Origin: PFL42 sp963789825
GTDB taxonomy: Bacteria > Chloroflexota > Anaerolineae > Anaerolineales > E44-bin32
Length of the DNA: 64,000 nucleotides
Assembly (NCBI GenBank): GCA_963789825.1
Contig: CAWBME010000005.1
Location: 1 to 64,000, forward strand
Direction of reading: 5' to 3'
The position numbers and the translations under genes were made by a program. Positions 28,399 through 38,232 of the stretch are shown piece by piece; positions within the stretch are counted from its first letter, which is position 1, and each line of letters starts with the position of its first letter. Under the pieces are notes generated by a model that was not told the origin of the DNA, searched no databases, and was given only the letters and a program-made list of their open reading frames with translations.

Positions 28399-28762
28399 GG
28401 TCGGCCCAGCGGGACTCCCAGCCTAGCAGGTTGGGGAGACAGCGAGCACCCCGCCACCCAGCATCAGCGATCCCCTCTCCGCCACGCTTCTTGGCGGACA
28501 CGATGGCAGTCCGCGGAGAGCCCCACGCTCTGGCTTCGCGGAAGATCCTGGAAGGACGGGGCGCTGTGCGAAGGGTCCGGGGGCCGTCTCGCCCTCCCGT
28601 CAGGACGCCCTGTTCGGGCCGCAAATCCTGGCCCGCCGGGGCGAGACGGCCGGGACGGCGCGGCGGGCCCGGGCTTCTCGGAAGGACACCGGGATGGTGT
28701 GCGACCCGAATGAGGCGAGGGCAATGGGCGTTCTATGCATGTGCTCCTAGGGCAGGAACGCA
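28399..28762. repeat. GC-rich hairpin spacer within the ABC operon
   Basis: No gene is seen. The spacer has a dispersed element CCCCTCTCCGCCACG (from 28472) to CGGAGAG (28514-28520), near identical in its left half to the copy at 5582. A second perfect dyad is GGCCGTCTCGCCC (28582-28594) facing GGGCGAGACGGCC (28639-28651). The fold may lower expression of the membrane parts relative to the binding protein. Confidence 0.55.
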
Positions 28763-29692
28763 TCACTCACCGAATTGGCGTAGGCGATCGCGCTTGTCGA
28801 TCAGGCCCTTCTCGATCGTCCAGGCGAGCACGTCGGCGAACTGCGCCTCACTCGGCACGGACGCCGCCGGGAAGTCCGGCAGGGTGTAGGACTCCAAGAT
28901 CGGGGCAGGGACCAGCTTCTGCTCCACGAGCAGCTCCTGCCACTTGCCCTTGTCGGCATTGATATCCGCAGTGGCCTTCTCGATGGCCGCCAGGAAGGCG
29001 CGCACGGTGTCGGGATTGGCGTCAGCGAATGCCTTGCTGAACGAGATCAAGCTGTTGCCATACTCCGGATGGGCACTGTCGTCGACCACGACCGTGGCGC
29101 CGCCCTGCATGGCCAGCAACGAAAGCGGATCGGGCAAGTTGGCTGCCTTGAGCTGGCCGGAATCGAGCAGCGCCATCCGATCCGGGATCTTGGGGACGGC
29201 GATGGTCTGGATGTCCTCCGGCGCCAGACCCTCGGCCTGCAGCAGGCGGTCGGTGGTGTAGGCGATGACGGTCCCCTCCGAGATGCCGATCTCCACGCCC
29301 TTGAGGTCCTCGGGAGAGGTGATGCCGCTGTCCTTGGCGGCCAGGATCGAGTACTGCGGGAATTCCGGGGTGGCCGTGCGGGCGAACCGCACGACGGTGA
29401 TCTGCGGCTCGTCCTGGTTGTAGAGCATCGTCGAGACCAGGTCGTTGATCATGCCGTCGATTTGGCCGGCCTGCATCAGCTGGTCGCGTTCGGCAGCTGA
29501 GGCCGCTGGGACGAACTCGACCTGTAGTCCGTTCTCGGCGAAGTAGCCCTGCTGCTGAGCGACGTACATCGGCAGCGCGTCCAGGATCGGCAGGACGCCG
29601 ATCCGCAGCGTGGCTGGCTGTGCCGGCCCCTCGGCGGCGCAGCCGGCCGCGAGCAGCGCGGCCAGTACTAGGACGATCCCCTTGCGAACCAT
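28763..29692 (-). CDS. ABC transporter substrate-binding lipoprotein (NMT1-like)
   Basis: The 309-residue protein begins with a lipoprotein signal (IVLVLAALLAAGC) and continues as a type II periplasmic binding protein of the NMT1/SsuA class: LRIGVLPILDALPMYVAQQQ, GYFAENGLQVEFVP, AERDQLMQAGQIDGMINDL, and GVEIGISEGTVIAYTTD. It would deliver ligand to the permease and ATPase downstream. Its ligand is unknown. MqnA/MqnD of the futalosine route share this fold, but they lack a lipoprotein signal, so this is a transporter part. Confidence 0.9.
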   Translation of the reverse strand: MVRKGIVLVLAALLAAGCAAEGPAQPATLRIGVLPILDALPMYVAQQQGYFAENGLQVEFVPAASAAERDQLMQAGQIDGMINDLVSTMLYNQDEPQITVVRFARTATPEFPQYSILAAKDSGITSPEDLKGVEIGISEGTVIAYTTDRLLQAEGLAPEDIQTIAVPKIPDRMALLDSGQLKAANLPDPLSLLAMQGGATVVVDDSAHPEYGNSLISFSKAFADANPDTVRAFLAAIEKATADINADKGKWQELLVEQKLVPAPILESYTLPDFPAASVPSEAQFADVLAWTIEKGLIDKRDRLRQFGE

Positions 29693-29709
29693 TGGTCTTC
29701 CTCCTTTGG

Positions 29710-30573
29710 CTAGGCGATCAGCAGCGCAACCGATGTCGTCAAGAACAGGATGACGCTGATCACGCTGTTGATGTTGAAGAACGCGGTGTTCAGCCGCGAG
29801 AAGTCATCCGGCCGGACCAGGTGATGTTCGTACGCCAGCAGGCCGGCGGTCAACAGCACGCCGACGGCGTAGGCCCAGCCGAGGTTCATCAGCAGACCCA
29901 GGGCGACGAGCAGCAGTGTGGTCAGGGCGTGGCAGATGGACGACAGGCGCAGCGCCACGGCCGGACCATAGCGCGCCGGGGCGGAGTACAACCCTTCCTG
30001 ACGGTCGAAATCGATATCCTGACAGGCGTAGATCATGTCGAAGCCGGCGATCCACAGGCTGACGGCGGCGAACAGCACCCAGGCAGGCAGGTCGGCCGGC
30101 GTGAAGAGCGAATCGCGCACGGCGGCCCAGGCGCCGAGGGTCGCCAGGCCGTCGGTCATGCCGAGCACGAGGTGCGAGAGCACGGTGAAGCGTTTGGTGA
30201 ACGGATAGACGAGCAGGAAGAGATAGGCGCCGGGCAGCAGGCGGAAGGTCAGCGGACCCAGCGCCCAGGCGGCGACGGCCAGGACCAGAGCCGAGATCCC
30301 CATTCCGATCCACACGGTACGCGGCTGGATGGCGCCGGTGGCGAGCGGGCGGGTGGCGGTGCGCGGGTTGCGGGCGTCCTGCCAACGGTCGATCCAGCGG
30401 TTGGCGCTCATACCCAAGGTGCGGGCAGCAGCCATGGCGATGGTGATCCAGGCGAAGTCCCACCATGAAGGCCAGCCGCCGGCGGCCAGCAGCATCCCGA
30501 GGTAGGCAAAGGGCAGCGCGAACACCGTGTGTTCGAACTTGATCAGCTCGAAGAAGGCGCGCAGGCGATGCAT
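29710..30573 (-). CDS. ubiA: UbiA-family prenyltransferase (MqnP/UbiA-like)
   Basis: This membrane enzyme of about 287 residues attaches a polyprenyl chain to an aromatic ring. Both Asp-rich motifs are present: ANRWIDRWQDARNPRTATRP and YACQDIDFDRQEG, with about eight helices. With UbiX, UbiD and UbiE near by, it fits the MqnP step of futalosine-type menaquinone synthesis better than ubiquinone synthesis; that is inference. I place the start at ATG 30573; an in-frame TTG lies 12 bases upstream. A TACAAT -10 element lies at the complement of 30638-30643. Confidence 0.9.
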   Translation of the reverse strand: MHRLRAFFELIKFEHTVFALPFAYLGMLLAAGGWPSWWDFAWITIAMAAARTLGMSANRWIDRWQDARNPRTATRPLATGAIQPRTVWIGMGISALVLAVAAWALGPLTFRLLPGAYLFLLVYPFTKRFTVLSHLVLGMTDGLATLGAWAAVRDSLFTPADLPAWVLFAAVSLWIAGFDMIYACQDIDFDRQEGLYSAPARYGPAVALRLSSICHALTTLLLVALGLLMNLGWAYAVGVLLTAGLLAYEHHLVRPDDFSRLNTAFFNINSVISVILFLTTSVALLIA

Positions 30574-30682
30574 CGGCTCGGTCAACAGGTGGGAGCCCAG
30601 GAGTGTGGCTGCAGTGGCAGTGGGCTATCTGGACGGGATTGTAACACGCACCCCCGGAGGCTTCCCCCACAGCGGCACAGGG

Positions 30683-30688
30683 TAGAAT
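30683..30688 (+). promoter_or_regulatory. -10 element giving a near-leaderless mRNA
   Basis: TAGAAT at 30683-30688 lies only 12 bases before the ATG at 30701, so the mRNA should start almost at the start codon. A ribosome site is absent. The -35 is weak. Confidence 0.45.
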
Positions 30689-30700
30689 ATGCGATAAGTC

Positions 30701-31973
30701 ATGTCGGATATAGAGTATCCCCCCTCCACCGTTCAGACGGACTTGGTGCGCTCGCAGGCCGGGCGCCTGCAGGCGGTCCTTTTCCTGTCAACCGGCACGG
30801 CGACCATGGCGGCGATTGCCGTCGCCACGGTCAATCCGCTGGTGGCTGCCGGCCTGATCGGTGCGGCTGCGGCGGGGATCCCGTCGGCCGCCATTCTGGC
30901 AGGACAGGCCTCTTCTGCGTACGCCTGGGCCAGGATCACGCACGTCGTGGGTTGGCGGAAGGGGCTGACCGTGGGCTTGGTGATTGGCGTCCTGGGAATG
31001 CTGTTGGCGTCGCTGGGCGTCTTGCGGGGCGTCATGGCGGCCTTCCTGGTCGGGCTGTTCTTCGCCGGCGTGGCCTATGCCGTGGTTACCCTCTCGCGCT
31101 TTGCAGCCGGGGAAATTGTCCCGGCGGAGCGAAGGGCGAGATCGATCTCGATCGTCGTTCTGGGTGGGACGCTGGGAGCGGTGTTTGGCCCTCTCCTGGT
31201 GGCGCCGCTAGGGCGCTGGGCAGCCAGCAGCCTGGGAAGTGAGCTGACGGGCCCGTATGTCGGAGGGCGCGCTGCTCCTCGGGCTGAGCGCCCTCGTGGT
31301 GTTGGTTGGCCTTCGGCCGGATCCCGGCCAGATCGCCGACCGAAGCGGGATGGGCGCAGAGTCAACCGCCGCCAGCCGGGTGAACCTGGCGCAGGTGTTT
31401 GCCCGGCCAGGCGTTCGCCTGGGAACGCTGACGATGGTTGTCGGCCAGTTGGTGATGGTGATGCTGATGGTGATCACCAGCCTGCACATGCGAAACCACG
31501 GCCACGGCCTGGGGGGCATTGCGGCCGTAATCTCGGCGCACACCGTCGGCATGTACGCATTCTCGGCTGTCTCCGGCCGGCTGGCGGATCGATGGGGCAG
31601 GCGGCCGGTCATCCTGGTGGGCTCGGTTGCCCTTCTCGCCTCCGCCCTGCTGGCGCCGGTCTCGCTGCGCCTAGTCCCGCTCTCGGCCTCCCTCTTCCTG
31701 CTCGGTTTCGGGTGGAACTTCTGCTTCGTCGGCGGCTCGGCGCTGTTCAGTGATCATGTGTTGCCGGCGGAGCGGGGCCAAGCGCAGGGGATCAATGACC
31801 TGCTGGTAAACAGCGCCTCGGCGATTGGATCGCTCGCCAGCGGTGTTGTCTTCGCCGCCTCAGGCTACCTCGCCATGGGCTTGCTGGGTGCGAGCCTGGC
31901 GCTTGTCCCGCTACTGCTGGCTTGGCGGCAGCGGGTCCCCAGCGCCACGGCCACGGCTGCTCAGAGCCTGTAG
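30701..31973 (+). CDS. MFS transporter (frame break near 31255)
   Basis: This permease of about 423 residues has twelve predicted helices. The first half runs to GRWAASSLGSELTGPYV; one extra base near 31255 shifts the frame, which then continues as SEGALLLGLSALVVLVGL through the second half. The motif A repeat is visible in the second half as SGRLADRWGRRPVIL. The substrate is unknown. It is divergent from ubiA. Confidence 0.85.
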
Positions 31974-32433
31974 CGGATCGGAATCGAATCCCGGCCACAG
32001 CCGGCCGAGGACGGCATTGCCGAGATGCCCCTGACGCCCGGGAGTGCCAGACCACCCGCGCCTCCTGGCCAGGATTCTGTCCATGCCTGCTCACGTCAAG
32101 GGGTCCGGGCGGGGTCTTGCGGGACGGTCATCAGGCGCTGCCCTCCCCTCGAGCGAGGCACTCGAAAGCTCGACCGGTGCAGCGGAGGCGAACAGGAGTA
32201 GACTAGGAGCAGTTCGGAACCCCATGGCGGAGGTCCGGCCCGGTGCCGCACCCAGCTTCCGCTTTCACCGCTGTTCAGTCCCCACGGATGTTCCCCACAG
32301 CATTGCCAGTTTCGGCTTCGTCTCGTCGCGCCAGTTGCGTTCCTCGCTGCCCAGCGCTCGGCCACCGCCCTGGCGCACGCCTCCTGGCCTCGAATCACGC
32401 GCAAGCCCCTCGCTCGACCGAAGGAGGTTGCCC
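31974..32433. other. Spacer without recognised features
   Basis: Between the MFS gene and the next membrane gene no gene, clear promoter or strong hairpin is recognised. Open frames that cross it have no domain signal. Confidence 0.4.
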
Positions 32434-33132
32434 ATGGTTGCTCGCTCCTCGCTAGTCCTGGCTTTCGCCCTTGCCTTCACCTTCTTCATCGTTGCCCCTC
32501 CTTTTCTGGGGTCTCCCTTTGGCGCGTATCCTTCGATGCACTGGGCAGATGTCCTCGACCTGATCACGCCGCTGGTGCTGATCCCGCTGTATTGGCTTCT
32601 GTTCAGCGACTCCGGCCGGATTCGGCGTGGCCTGCGGCTGGTGTTGGCGTTCCTGGTGCTGGCCGCGCTGTGGACCGAGGGGCAGGGAATGCATCTCTCG
32701 GCCAATTCGATCAGCAACTTGTTCGGCACCGGCGCAACGGCCGTACACAGCCTGATCCATTTCTATGATGAGGTCCTCTCACACTACCTGTGGCACGCCG
32801 GCATCATCGGGCTCTCTATTGTGTTGGCCTTTGCTCCGCTGGAGGGGGGCTTGATCCTCGCACCCATGAAATGGGCCGTGATCAGCGTGTCGGCCATCCT
32901 GTATGGCTTCACGTACTTTGCGGCGGTTGACGAGGGTGGAACCGTTCCCATGGGGCTGCCGGCGGCGATCCTGGTCGTGGTTGCCCTGCTGCTCGCCCGG
33001 CGGCGGCAGCTGCGTTCTCACAATCTAATCGCCTTCTTCTTCTTCGGATACTGCGTCGCGGTCTTGCTGTTTGCCATCTGGTTTGTCTTGACCGGGGGCT
33101 TCCCCGAGCCCAGTGCGATGGAGTGGTTCTGA
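32434..33132 (+). CDS. Polytopic membrane protein, unknown function
   Basis: The 232-residue protein has about seven membrane helices and histidines facing helix ends (VHSLIHFYDEVLSHYLWHAG), which could bind a metal or heme. No family is recognised. The ATG at 32434 follows AGGAGG (32422-32427) at an ideal distance, which fixes this start against longer in-frame options. Confidence 0.65.
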   Translation: MVARSSLVLAFALAFTFFIVAPPFLGSPFGAYPSMHWADVLDLITPLVLIPLYWLLFSDSGRIRRGLRLVLAFLVLAALWTEGQGMHLSANSISNLFGTGATAVHSLIHFYDEVLSHYLWHAGIIGLSIVLAFAPLEGGLILAPMKWAVISVSAILYGFTYFAAVDEGGTVPMGLPAAILVVVALLLARRRQLRSHNLIAFFFFGYCVAVLLFAIWFVLTGGFPEPSAMEWF

Positions 33133-33282
33133 GTTGGCCGCAACGCAATGGTCCCCATTCTCCGCAGTATGCCCGGGACCGATGCGCTCCCATCGGCGGG
33201 ATACAGCTGTCCACCCTGTCGGGATCGCTTGCGGCGCGTGAGGCGAACTCTACCTGCAAAGGCGCACCCCCAGGAGGATGTC

Positions 33283-33888
33283 ATGTCCGAATCCCGAAGC
33301 CAAGACCGTACTCGCCTTCGTGGATGCCCAGGCTGTTTCGCGGCCGCGCTTGCCGTCGTGTGCGTGCTGGTCGCGCTGACGTCCTACGTCGGTCGGTATG
33401 TGTACCGGTCGTCTCCGCGCCTATTGGAGGGGCTCTCGTCGCAGAGCCAACCTGAGCCGGCCCACTCGCTCTCGCCGGACCAGCAGGCCGTGGTGGCAGA
33501 GCGCGGCTATCCAGCTGGGTTCTCGATCCTGTTCTATGCCGCCTCCGAGAACGATCCAACGGGCGCGCCCACGCGGCAAGAGATCTGGAGCTACCCTGCG
33601 GATGGGGTGGATCTGACCTTCCTCAATGGCGCTCTTGTCGAGACGGTGGAGATCTCCGATCCAGAGGTTGAACTCTTTCCCGTGCCGTACCGGCCTGAGC
33701 AGTTCACGGCGGGGATGAGCTTCCAGCAGGTGGTCGACGCCACGGGACTCGACACGGCGGTCGTCATTCCACTCGAACCTGAACTTGTTTCTGAGGGAGA
33801 GGTGTACTTCGCCGAACAGCTGATTCTCGGATTGAAGGGCCGCCGTCTGCAGTACGTCGAAGCGCTGCCCCTGGCCCAAGGAGGGTAG
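33283..33888 (+). CDS. Membrane-anchored protein, unknown function
   Basis: The 201-residue product has a short basic N-terminus, one membrane segment (CFAAALAVVCVLVALTSYVG) and an extracytoplasmic domain with no recognised fold. CPGC just before the helix may be coincidental. AGGAGG lies at 33272-33277 before the ATG at 33283. The next gene starts 5 bases after its stop, so the two are probably cotranscribed. Confidence 0.6.
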   Translation: MSESRSQDRTRLRGCPGCFAAALAVVCVLVALTSYVGRYVYRSSPRLLEGLSSQSQPEPAHSLSPDQQAVVAERGYPAGFSILFYAASENDPTGAPTRQEIWSYPADGVDLTFLNGALVETVEISDPEVELFPVPYRPEQFTAGMSFQQVVDATGLDTAVVIPLEPELVSEGEVYFAEQLILGLKGRRLQYVEALPLAQGG

Positions 33889-33893
33889 CCGCC

Positions 33894-35301
33894 ATGGATC
33901 GATCGGCTCAGCGTGCGCTCCCTTGTGCTGTTCGTCGCCATCCTGCCAGGGCTGTTGGACATCGAGCCGCTGGCTCCCCGCTTGGGCTCGGTCGACGATG
34001 CGGCGCTGCTCATGCTTGCCAGCCAGGCCATGGTCCTCGGTCCAGACGCGTTCGTGGAGTTGGGCCCCCGATCGGCGCTGGCCCGTCTGGCGCCCTCGCT
34101 AGCCAACGGCAGCCAGGCTGCAGAAGTCCGAGCGTGGATGAAGCTGGTCGAAGAGGCGTGTGCATCGCAGCGCGAGACGTTGCGAACGACTGCCTCGGGT
34201 GAGACCCTGCAGGCCTCCTTGGCCGAGCTGGACGCAGCCTGCCAGGCAGACTTGGCGGACCTGGAGGCTCAGGCGCGCAGGCTGGAGCGAGCGAGGCAGC
34301 GCGGGCGCGGGCTGCAGAATTTCCTGCGCAGGACTGGCCGGGGACTCGGCAACGTGACGAAGGCGATCGTCGTCAAGGTGCCCCAATTCGTTTGGAAGGA
34401 AGTCGTGCGGCCTGCGGGTACGATCCTGATCGATGAGGTTCTCCCCGGTACGCTGGATGAGTTTCTCCAGTCGGTCCTCACGGGGGGCGTCCCGCTGCGC
34501 GGCCAGGCCGGCGGCCGGCTACTGCGGCAGATCTTCCGACGCCGTCTCAAGGATGCCGGAGAGAACCTGGCCACCGAGAAGGTCGGGCGGCTGCTGGCCC
34601 GAGGGCGGCGCCGAACCGCCGCCCGGCAACTGGCTGCACAGGACCTGCCCTCTCCGACACCGAACATGACCCAAGAAGCCGAGATGGCGGAATTGTTGGG
34701 CGCTCGCCTGCGGGTGGAGCTGACGGAGATGGACTTCGACAGCGCATCGGTGATCTGGCAACTCTGGCAGCAGGAAGTCCGACCCGGGAGTGGGGCTGGC
34801 AATGCCTCCATGATCACGGAGGTCGATGACCTTCGGTTGTGGCTGGATTTCGATTTCGAAGGAGGCGTGCTGACCGGAGAATTCGAGGGCAAGGGGGATT
34901 GCGGCAAGTACTGCGACGATCCCGAAGACGCCGCCAGCAGCACGTTCCAGGGCCGGATCGTGGACGGCTGGCTCAAACCGGACGGGCAGGGCGGATGGTT
35001 GTGGGGCGGCGATGTCGAAGCGCAGGTGTCGATTTCGGGGCGGCAATTGCTGGGGATGGTCGTCCCGGCCGAAGGCGAGCCCTTTGCCCAGACGATCGAC
35101 GGCTCCAAGCAGGGTGCCCTGGCGGGGAGAGTTGTCGGCTCGAGCCGGGCGGCTTGCGAGGGGTTCAGCGTAACCACGGCTCAGCCGCCGTGTTTCGTCC
35201 TCGGAGGTCCTTGGGATGTCCCTGCGGGACCGTCGCTTGGGCTCTGGCTGGAGTGCTCGCAACCCAGCTGCGGGCTGCCTGACACCTTCCCGGCGCCCTG
35301 A
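33894..35301 (+). CDS. Large secreted protein, unknown function (probable frame break near 33897)
   Basis: The body of about 460 residues has a hydrophobic N-terminus (RSLVLFVAILPGLL), a charged helical region rich in Arg/Glu (EAQARRLERARQRGRG) and a C-terminal beta-rich part with Cys pairs (GDCGKYCDD, CSQPSCGLP). No domain is recognised. The best ribosome site (AGGAGG) precedes ATG 33894, which is one frame off the body; one extra G just after it would join them as a normal signal peptide. If not, translation starts at GTG 33913. Confidence 0.6.
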
Positions 35302-35377
35302 AGCCCAGCACTCTGGTGTCGGCGCGTTGTCCTTGGTGTCGTGGGTTCGGGCATGGTAGGGGAAGGAGGGTTGCCCA

Positions 35378-36325
35378 TCACCGTGGGTCAGCTTCCAGCT
35401 CACGGAGGAATGGAGGGTCGGAGCCAGGGCGGGAGCAGGTGAGGGCGGCCGCACGGGTGGCAAACGCCAGGCAGCGCTCGAGGGACCCGGCGGGCATGCG
35501 GCGCAGAGCTTCCTTCGAGGTCAGCGTTCCCTCGCGGGCAAGGAAGAACAGGCAGGCGGCGAGGAAGCTGTCGCCGGCGCCCACGGTGTCCACCACTTCC
35601 ACCGCGGCGGCTGGGCAGGTGGCGCTCGCTCCCTTGCGCCGTCATTCCCACGCGCGCCCTGCGCACCGTCGGTCAGGATCACCAGGCTGACGCCGCGGCT
35701 GAACCAATCCTGGAACACCGCCTCGGCAGGAGCGATCGGGATACAGCCAGTCGAAGTCCGCCCGGCTCAGGCGCAGGAGGTCAACGACTTCCGTCCAGCC
35801 TTCGAAGCGCTCCCGGTAGGCGTCGCGATCCTGGATCAGACCCGGGCGCACGTTGGGGTCGAGCGAGATCAGGCGTTGGCCGGCCTCCCGCCGCATCAAG
35901 GCTTCCAGGCTGCTGGCACCGGGTTCCAGCACCAGCGAGATCGAGCCGAAGTGCAGCGCCTGGACACTCGCCGGTAGCCGCTTGGGAAGTTCGCCAATCG
36001 CCAGCGATCGGTCGACGGCGGCCTCGGCGTAGAACGTATAGCGGGGCTCACGACTGCCGCCGGCGAACAGGTCGACGAAAGCCAGCGAGGTCGGGCCGGG
36101 GGCGCGCAGCGTCAGCGAGGTGTCGACACCGTTCTCGGAGAGCGTCTGCAGCAGGCGGTCACCGAAGAAGTCCGTGGAGAGCTTGCCGAAGTAGCCGACC
36201 GGCGCCCCGAGCCGACCCAGCCCGACGGCGATGTTGAAGATCGACCCGCCGGGGACAGGGCGGTAGCCGGCGCCGTCCGCCGTCGGAACGAAGTCGATCA
36301 ACGCTTCCCCACAGCACAGGATCAT
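35378..36325 (-). CDS. PfkB-family sugar kinase, fructokinase-like (frame breaks near 35735 and 35610-35660)
   Basis: The N-terminal part has ILCCGEALIDFVP and the substrate loop GGSIFNIAVGLGRLG; ISLDPNVRPGLIQD is typical of fructokinases. The C-terminal motif VEVVDTVGAGDSFLAACLFF carries the catalytic Asp. Between them the frame breaks near 35735, and twice more between about 35610 and 35660; taking out one base each gives TDGAQGAVGMTAQG and then AAAVEVVDTVGAGD, as the family expects. It phosphorylates a sugar, probably fructose. It lies downstream of ubiD on the same strand but is unrelated to it in function. Confidence 0.85.
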
Positions 36326-36471
36326 CCGCTCGCCTCGACCGCCAGCGGCCAGCGACCTGGTGCGGCGCCCCTCCCCTCGCTTCCCGCTCTGCCCCCAAAC
36401 CGGGTGAGATGCGCGTGCCTTCGCCCGCCAGCCGCTTCAAGCGCAGCCGGAGCAGCCGGGCCGCAGGCTTC

Positions 36472-37932
36472 CTACAAGCCGAATGTCCCCCAGAGCTCGT
36501 CGATGCGCGCCTTGATCTCCGGCGTCATCGCCACCGGCTTCGGCCAAGTCCTTGCGTAGCCATCTTCCGGCAGCTTGGCCGTGGCATCGATGCCGATCTT
36601 GCCGCCATAGAGCGGACGGTAGGAGGCGTGGTCCAACTGATCGACCGGCCCATCGCTGATCACGGCGTCCCTCGACCAATCGACGTTGCCCAGCGCCTGC
36701 CAGGCGGACTGGCTCAGGTTGTGCACGTCGACCCACTCGTCGAACACGACGATGGCCTTGGCCAGCATCAGCAGCCCCAGCCCCCACAGCCCGTGGATCA
36801 CCTTGCGGGCATGCCCGGGGTAGCGCTTGTGGATAGAGACCAGTACCAGATTGTGGAAGACTCCTTCGGCCGGCATGTTGACATCGACGATCTCGGGCAG
36901 GAACAGCCGCATCAGCGGCAGGAACAGCCGCTCGGTGGCCTTTCCCATCCAGACGTCTTCCATCGGCGGGATGCCGACCAGCGTGGCAGGGTAGATGGCC
37001 TCGCGGCGGCGGGTGATGGCCGTGACGTTGAACACCGGGAAGGATTCGACCGGCGTGTAGTAGCCGGTATGATCCCCGAAGGGTCCCTCCGGCAGGTGGG
37101 TGTTGGGATCGACGTAGCCTTCGATCACGATCTCGGCCTGGGCGGGGACTTCGAGCGGGATCGTCTGGCAGTCGACGAACTCCACCGGCTTGCCGCGGAT
37201 CCAGCCGGCGAGCAGATACTCGTCGATGTTCGGCGGCAGGGGCGCCGAGGCGCACCACATCGCCGCCGGGTCACCGCCGAGGACGATGGCTGCCGGGATG
37301 GTCGGCTTGGCTTGCTGCCTGGCGAGCCGTTCATGCTCGGCCCCGCCCTTGTGCCGCTGCCAGTGCATCAAGACGCGGCGATCGTCGAGCACCTGCAGCC
37401 GGTACATGCCTACATTGCGCGCGCCGGTCTCGGGATCGCGGGTGATCACCTGAGGCAGGGTGATGAAGGGGCCGCCGTCCTCCGGCCAGCAGGTGAGGAC
37501 GGGCAGGGATGCCAGGCGGGCGGTGTCTTTCTCGATGATCTCCTGCACCGGCCCCGAGCGCACCTTGGAGGGGCCCAGGCCGATGGCGCGCATTGCCGAC
37601 AACAGGTCCTGTCCGCGACCGAGCATCCCGCCCAGGCCTTGCGGCAGCCGGAAATCGAGTAGCTGGCCCAGCCGTTCGCCCAGCTCGTCGAGGCGCGTGA
37701 CCCCGAGCGCCAACGCCATGCGCCGCTCGGAGCCGAACAGGTTGGCGGCCACCGGGAGGTCCTGCCCGGCCACCGATTCGAAGAGCAGCGCGCGGTTGCG
37801 GTCCGCTGGCCCTTTGCATACCCGGTCGATTACCTCGCTGATCTCCAGGACGGGAGACAGGGAGGACGTGAGTCGGACCAACTGCTGCTGCCGTTCCAGA
37901 TCGGCGATGAATTCGTGGAGATCGCGGTACAT
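36472..37932 (-). CDS. ubiD: UbiD-family decarboxylase
   Basis: This intact 486-residue enzyme uses prenylated FMN to decarboxylate an aromatic acid. It shows MYRDLHEFIADLE at the start, the cofactor and catalytic segment LPEGPFGDHTGYYTP with the conserved Glu residues, GIPPMEDVWMGKATERL, and FDEWVDVHNLSQ. With ubiX, ubiA and ubiE in the same window it fits the MqnL-type step of the futalosine route; other aromatic substrates remain possible. A glutaredoxin-like gene and zwf precede it on the same strand. Confidence 0.93.
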   Translation of the reverse strand: MYRDLHEFIADLERQQQLVRLTSSLSPVLEISEVIDRVCKGPADRNRALLFESVAGQDLPVAANLFGSERRMALALGVTRLDELGERLGQLLDFRLPQGLGGMLGRGQDLLSAMRAIGLGPSKVRSGPVQEIIEKDTARLASLPVLTCWPEDGGPFITLPQVITRDPETGARNVGMYRLQVLDDRRVLMHWQRHKGGAEHERLARQQAKPTIPAAIVLGGDPAAMWCASAPLPPNIDEYLLAGWIRGKPVEFVDCQTIPLEVPAQAEIVIEGYVDPNTHLPEGPFGDHTGYYTPVESFPVFNVTAITRRREAIYPATLVGIPPMEDVWMGKATERLFLPLMRLFLPEIVDVNMPAEGVFHNLVLVSIHKRYPGHARKVIHGLWGLGLLMLAKAIVVFDEWVDVHNLSQSAWQALGNVDWSRDAVISDGPVDQLDHASYRPLYGGKIGIDATAKLPEDGYARTWPKPVAMTPEIKARIDELWGTFGL

Positions 37933-37959
37933 GGCGAGTCCTTTCGAGGGACGGTCGGC

Positions 37960-38232
37960 TCACCCCGAGGGGGCAGCCCCGAGCTTGCGAGCCAGCGCTG
38001 CAAGCGACGGCTCGACGAGCAGGCTTCCGTCCGGAAAGACGATCGTCGGAACGCTGCGCAGCCCGTTGTTCACGCGGAGCACAAAGGCCTCCGCCTCCGG
38101 ATCGAGGTCGGGATCGATCCACTCGTGAGGGATCCCCTGCTGCTCGAAGAACGCCCGGGCCAGGCGGCAATCGCCGCACCAGTCGGTGCCGTAGATCCGG
38201 ATCGGTGCGGCGAGGTCAGGTTGCCTGGCCAT
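37960..38232 (-). CDS. Glutaredoxin-like thioredoxin-fold protein
   Basis: The 90-residue protein has a thioredoxin fold with the active site in YGTDWCGDCRLARAFFEQ, the cis-Pro in RSVPTIVFPDG and a short C-terminal helix. It reduces disulfides or glutathione-type mixed disulfides. The ATG at 38232 lies inside the end of zwf (17 bases of overlap); a longer in-frame start 57 bases upstream has no family support. Confidence 0.85.
   Translation of the reverse strand: MARQPDLAAPIRIYGTDWCGDCRLARAFFEQQGIPHEWIDPDLDPEAEAFVLRVNNGLRSVPTIVFPDGSLLVEPSLAALARKLGAAPSG

Noticed and set aside
28763..29692. MqnA/MqnD futalosine enzyme
   Set aside because: The fold is shared, but the lipoprotein signal and the adjacent ATPase and permease make it a transport binding protein.
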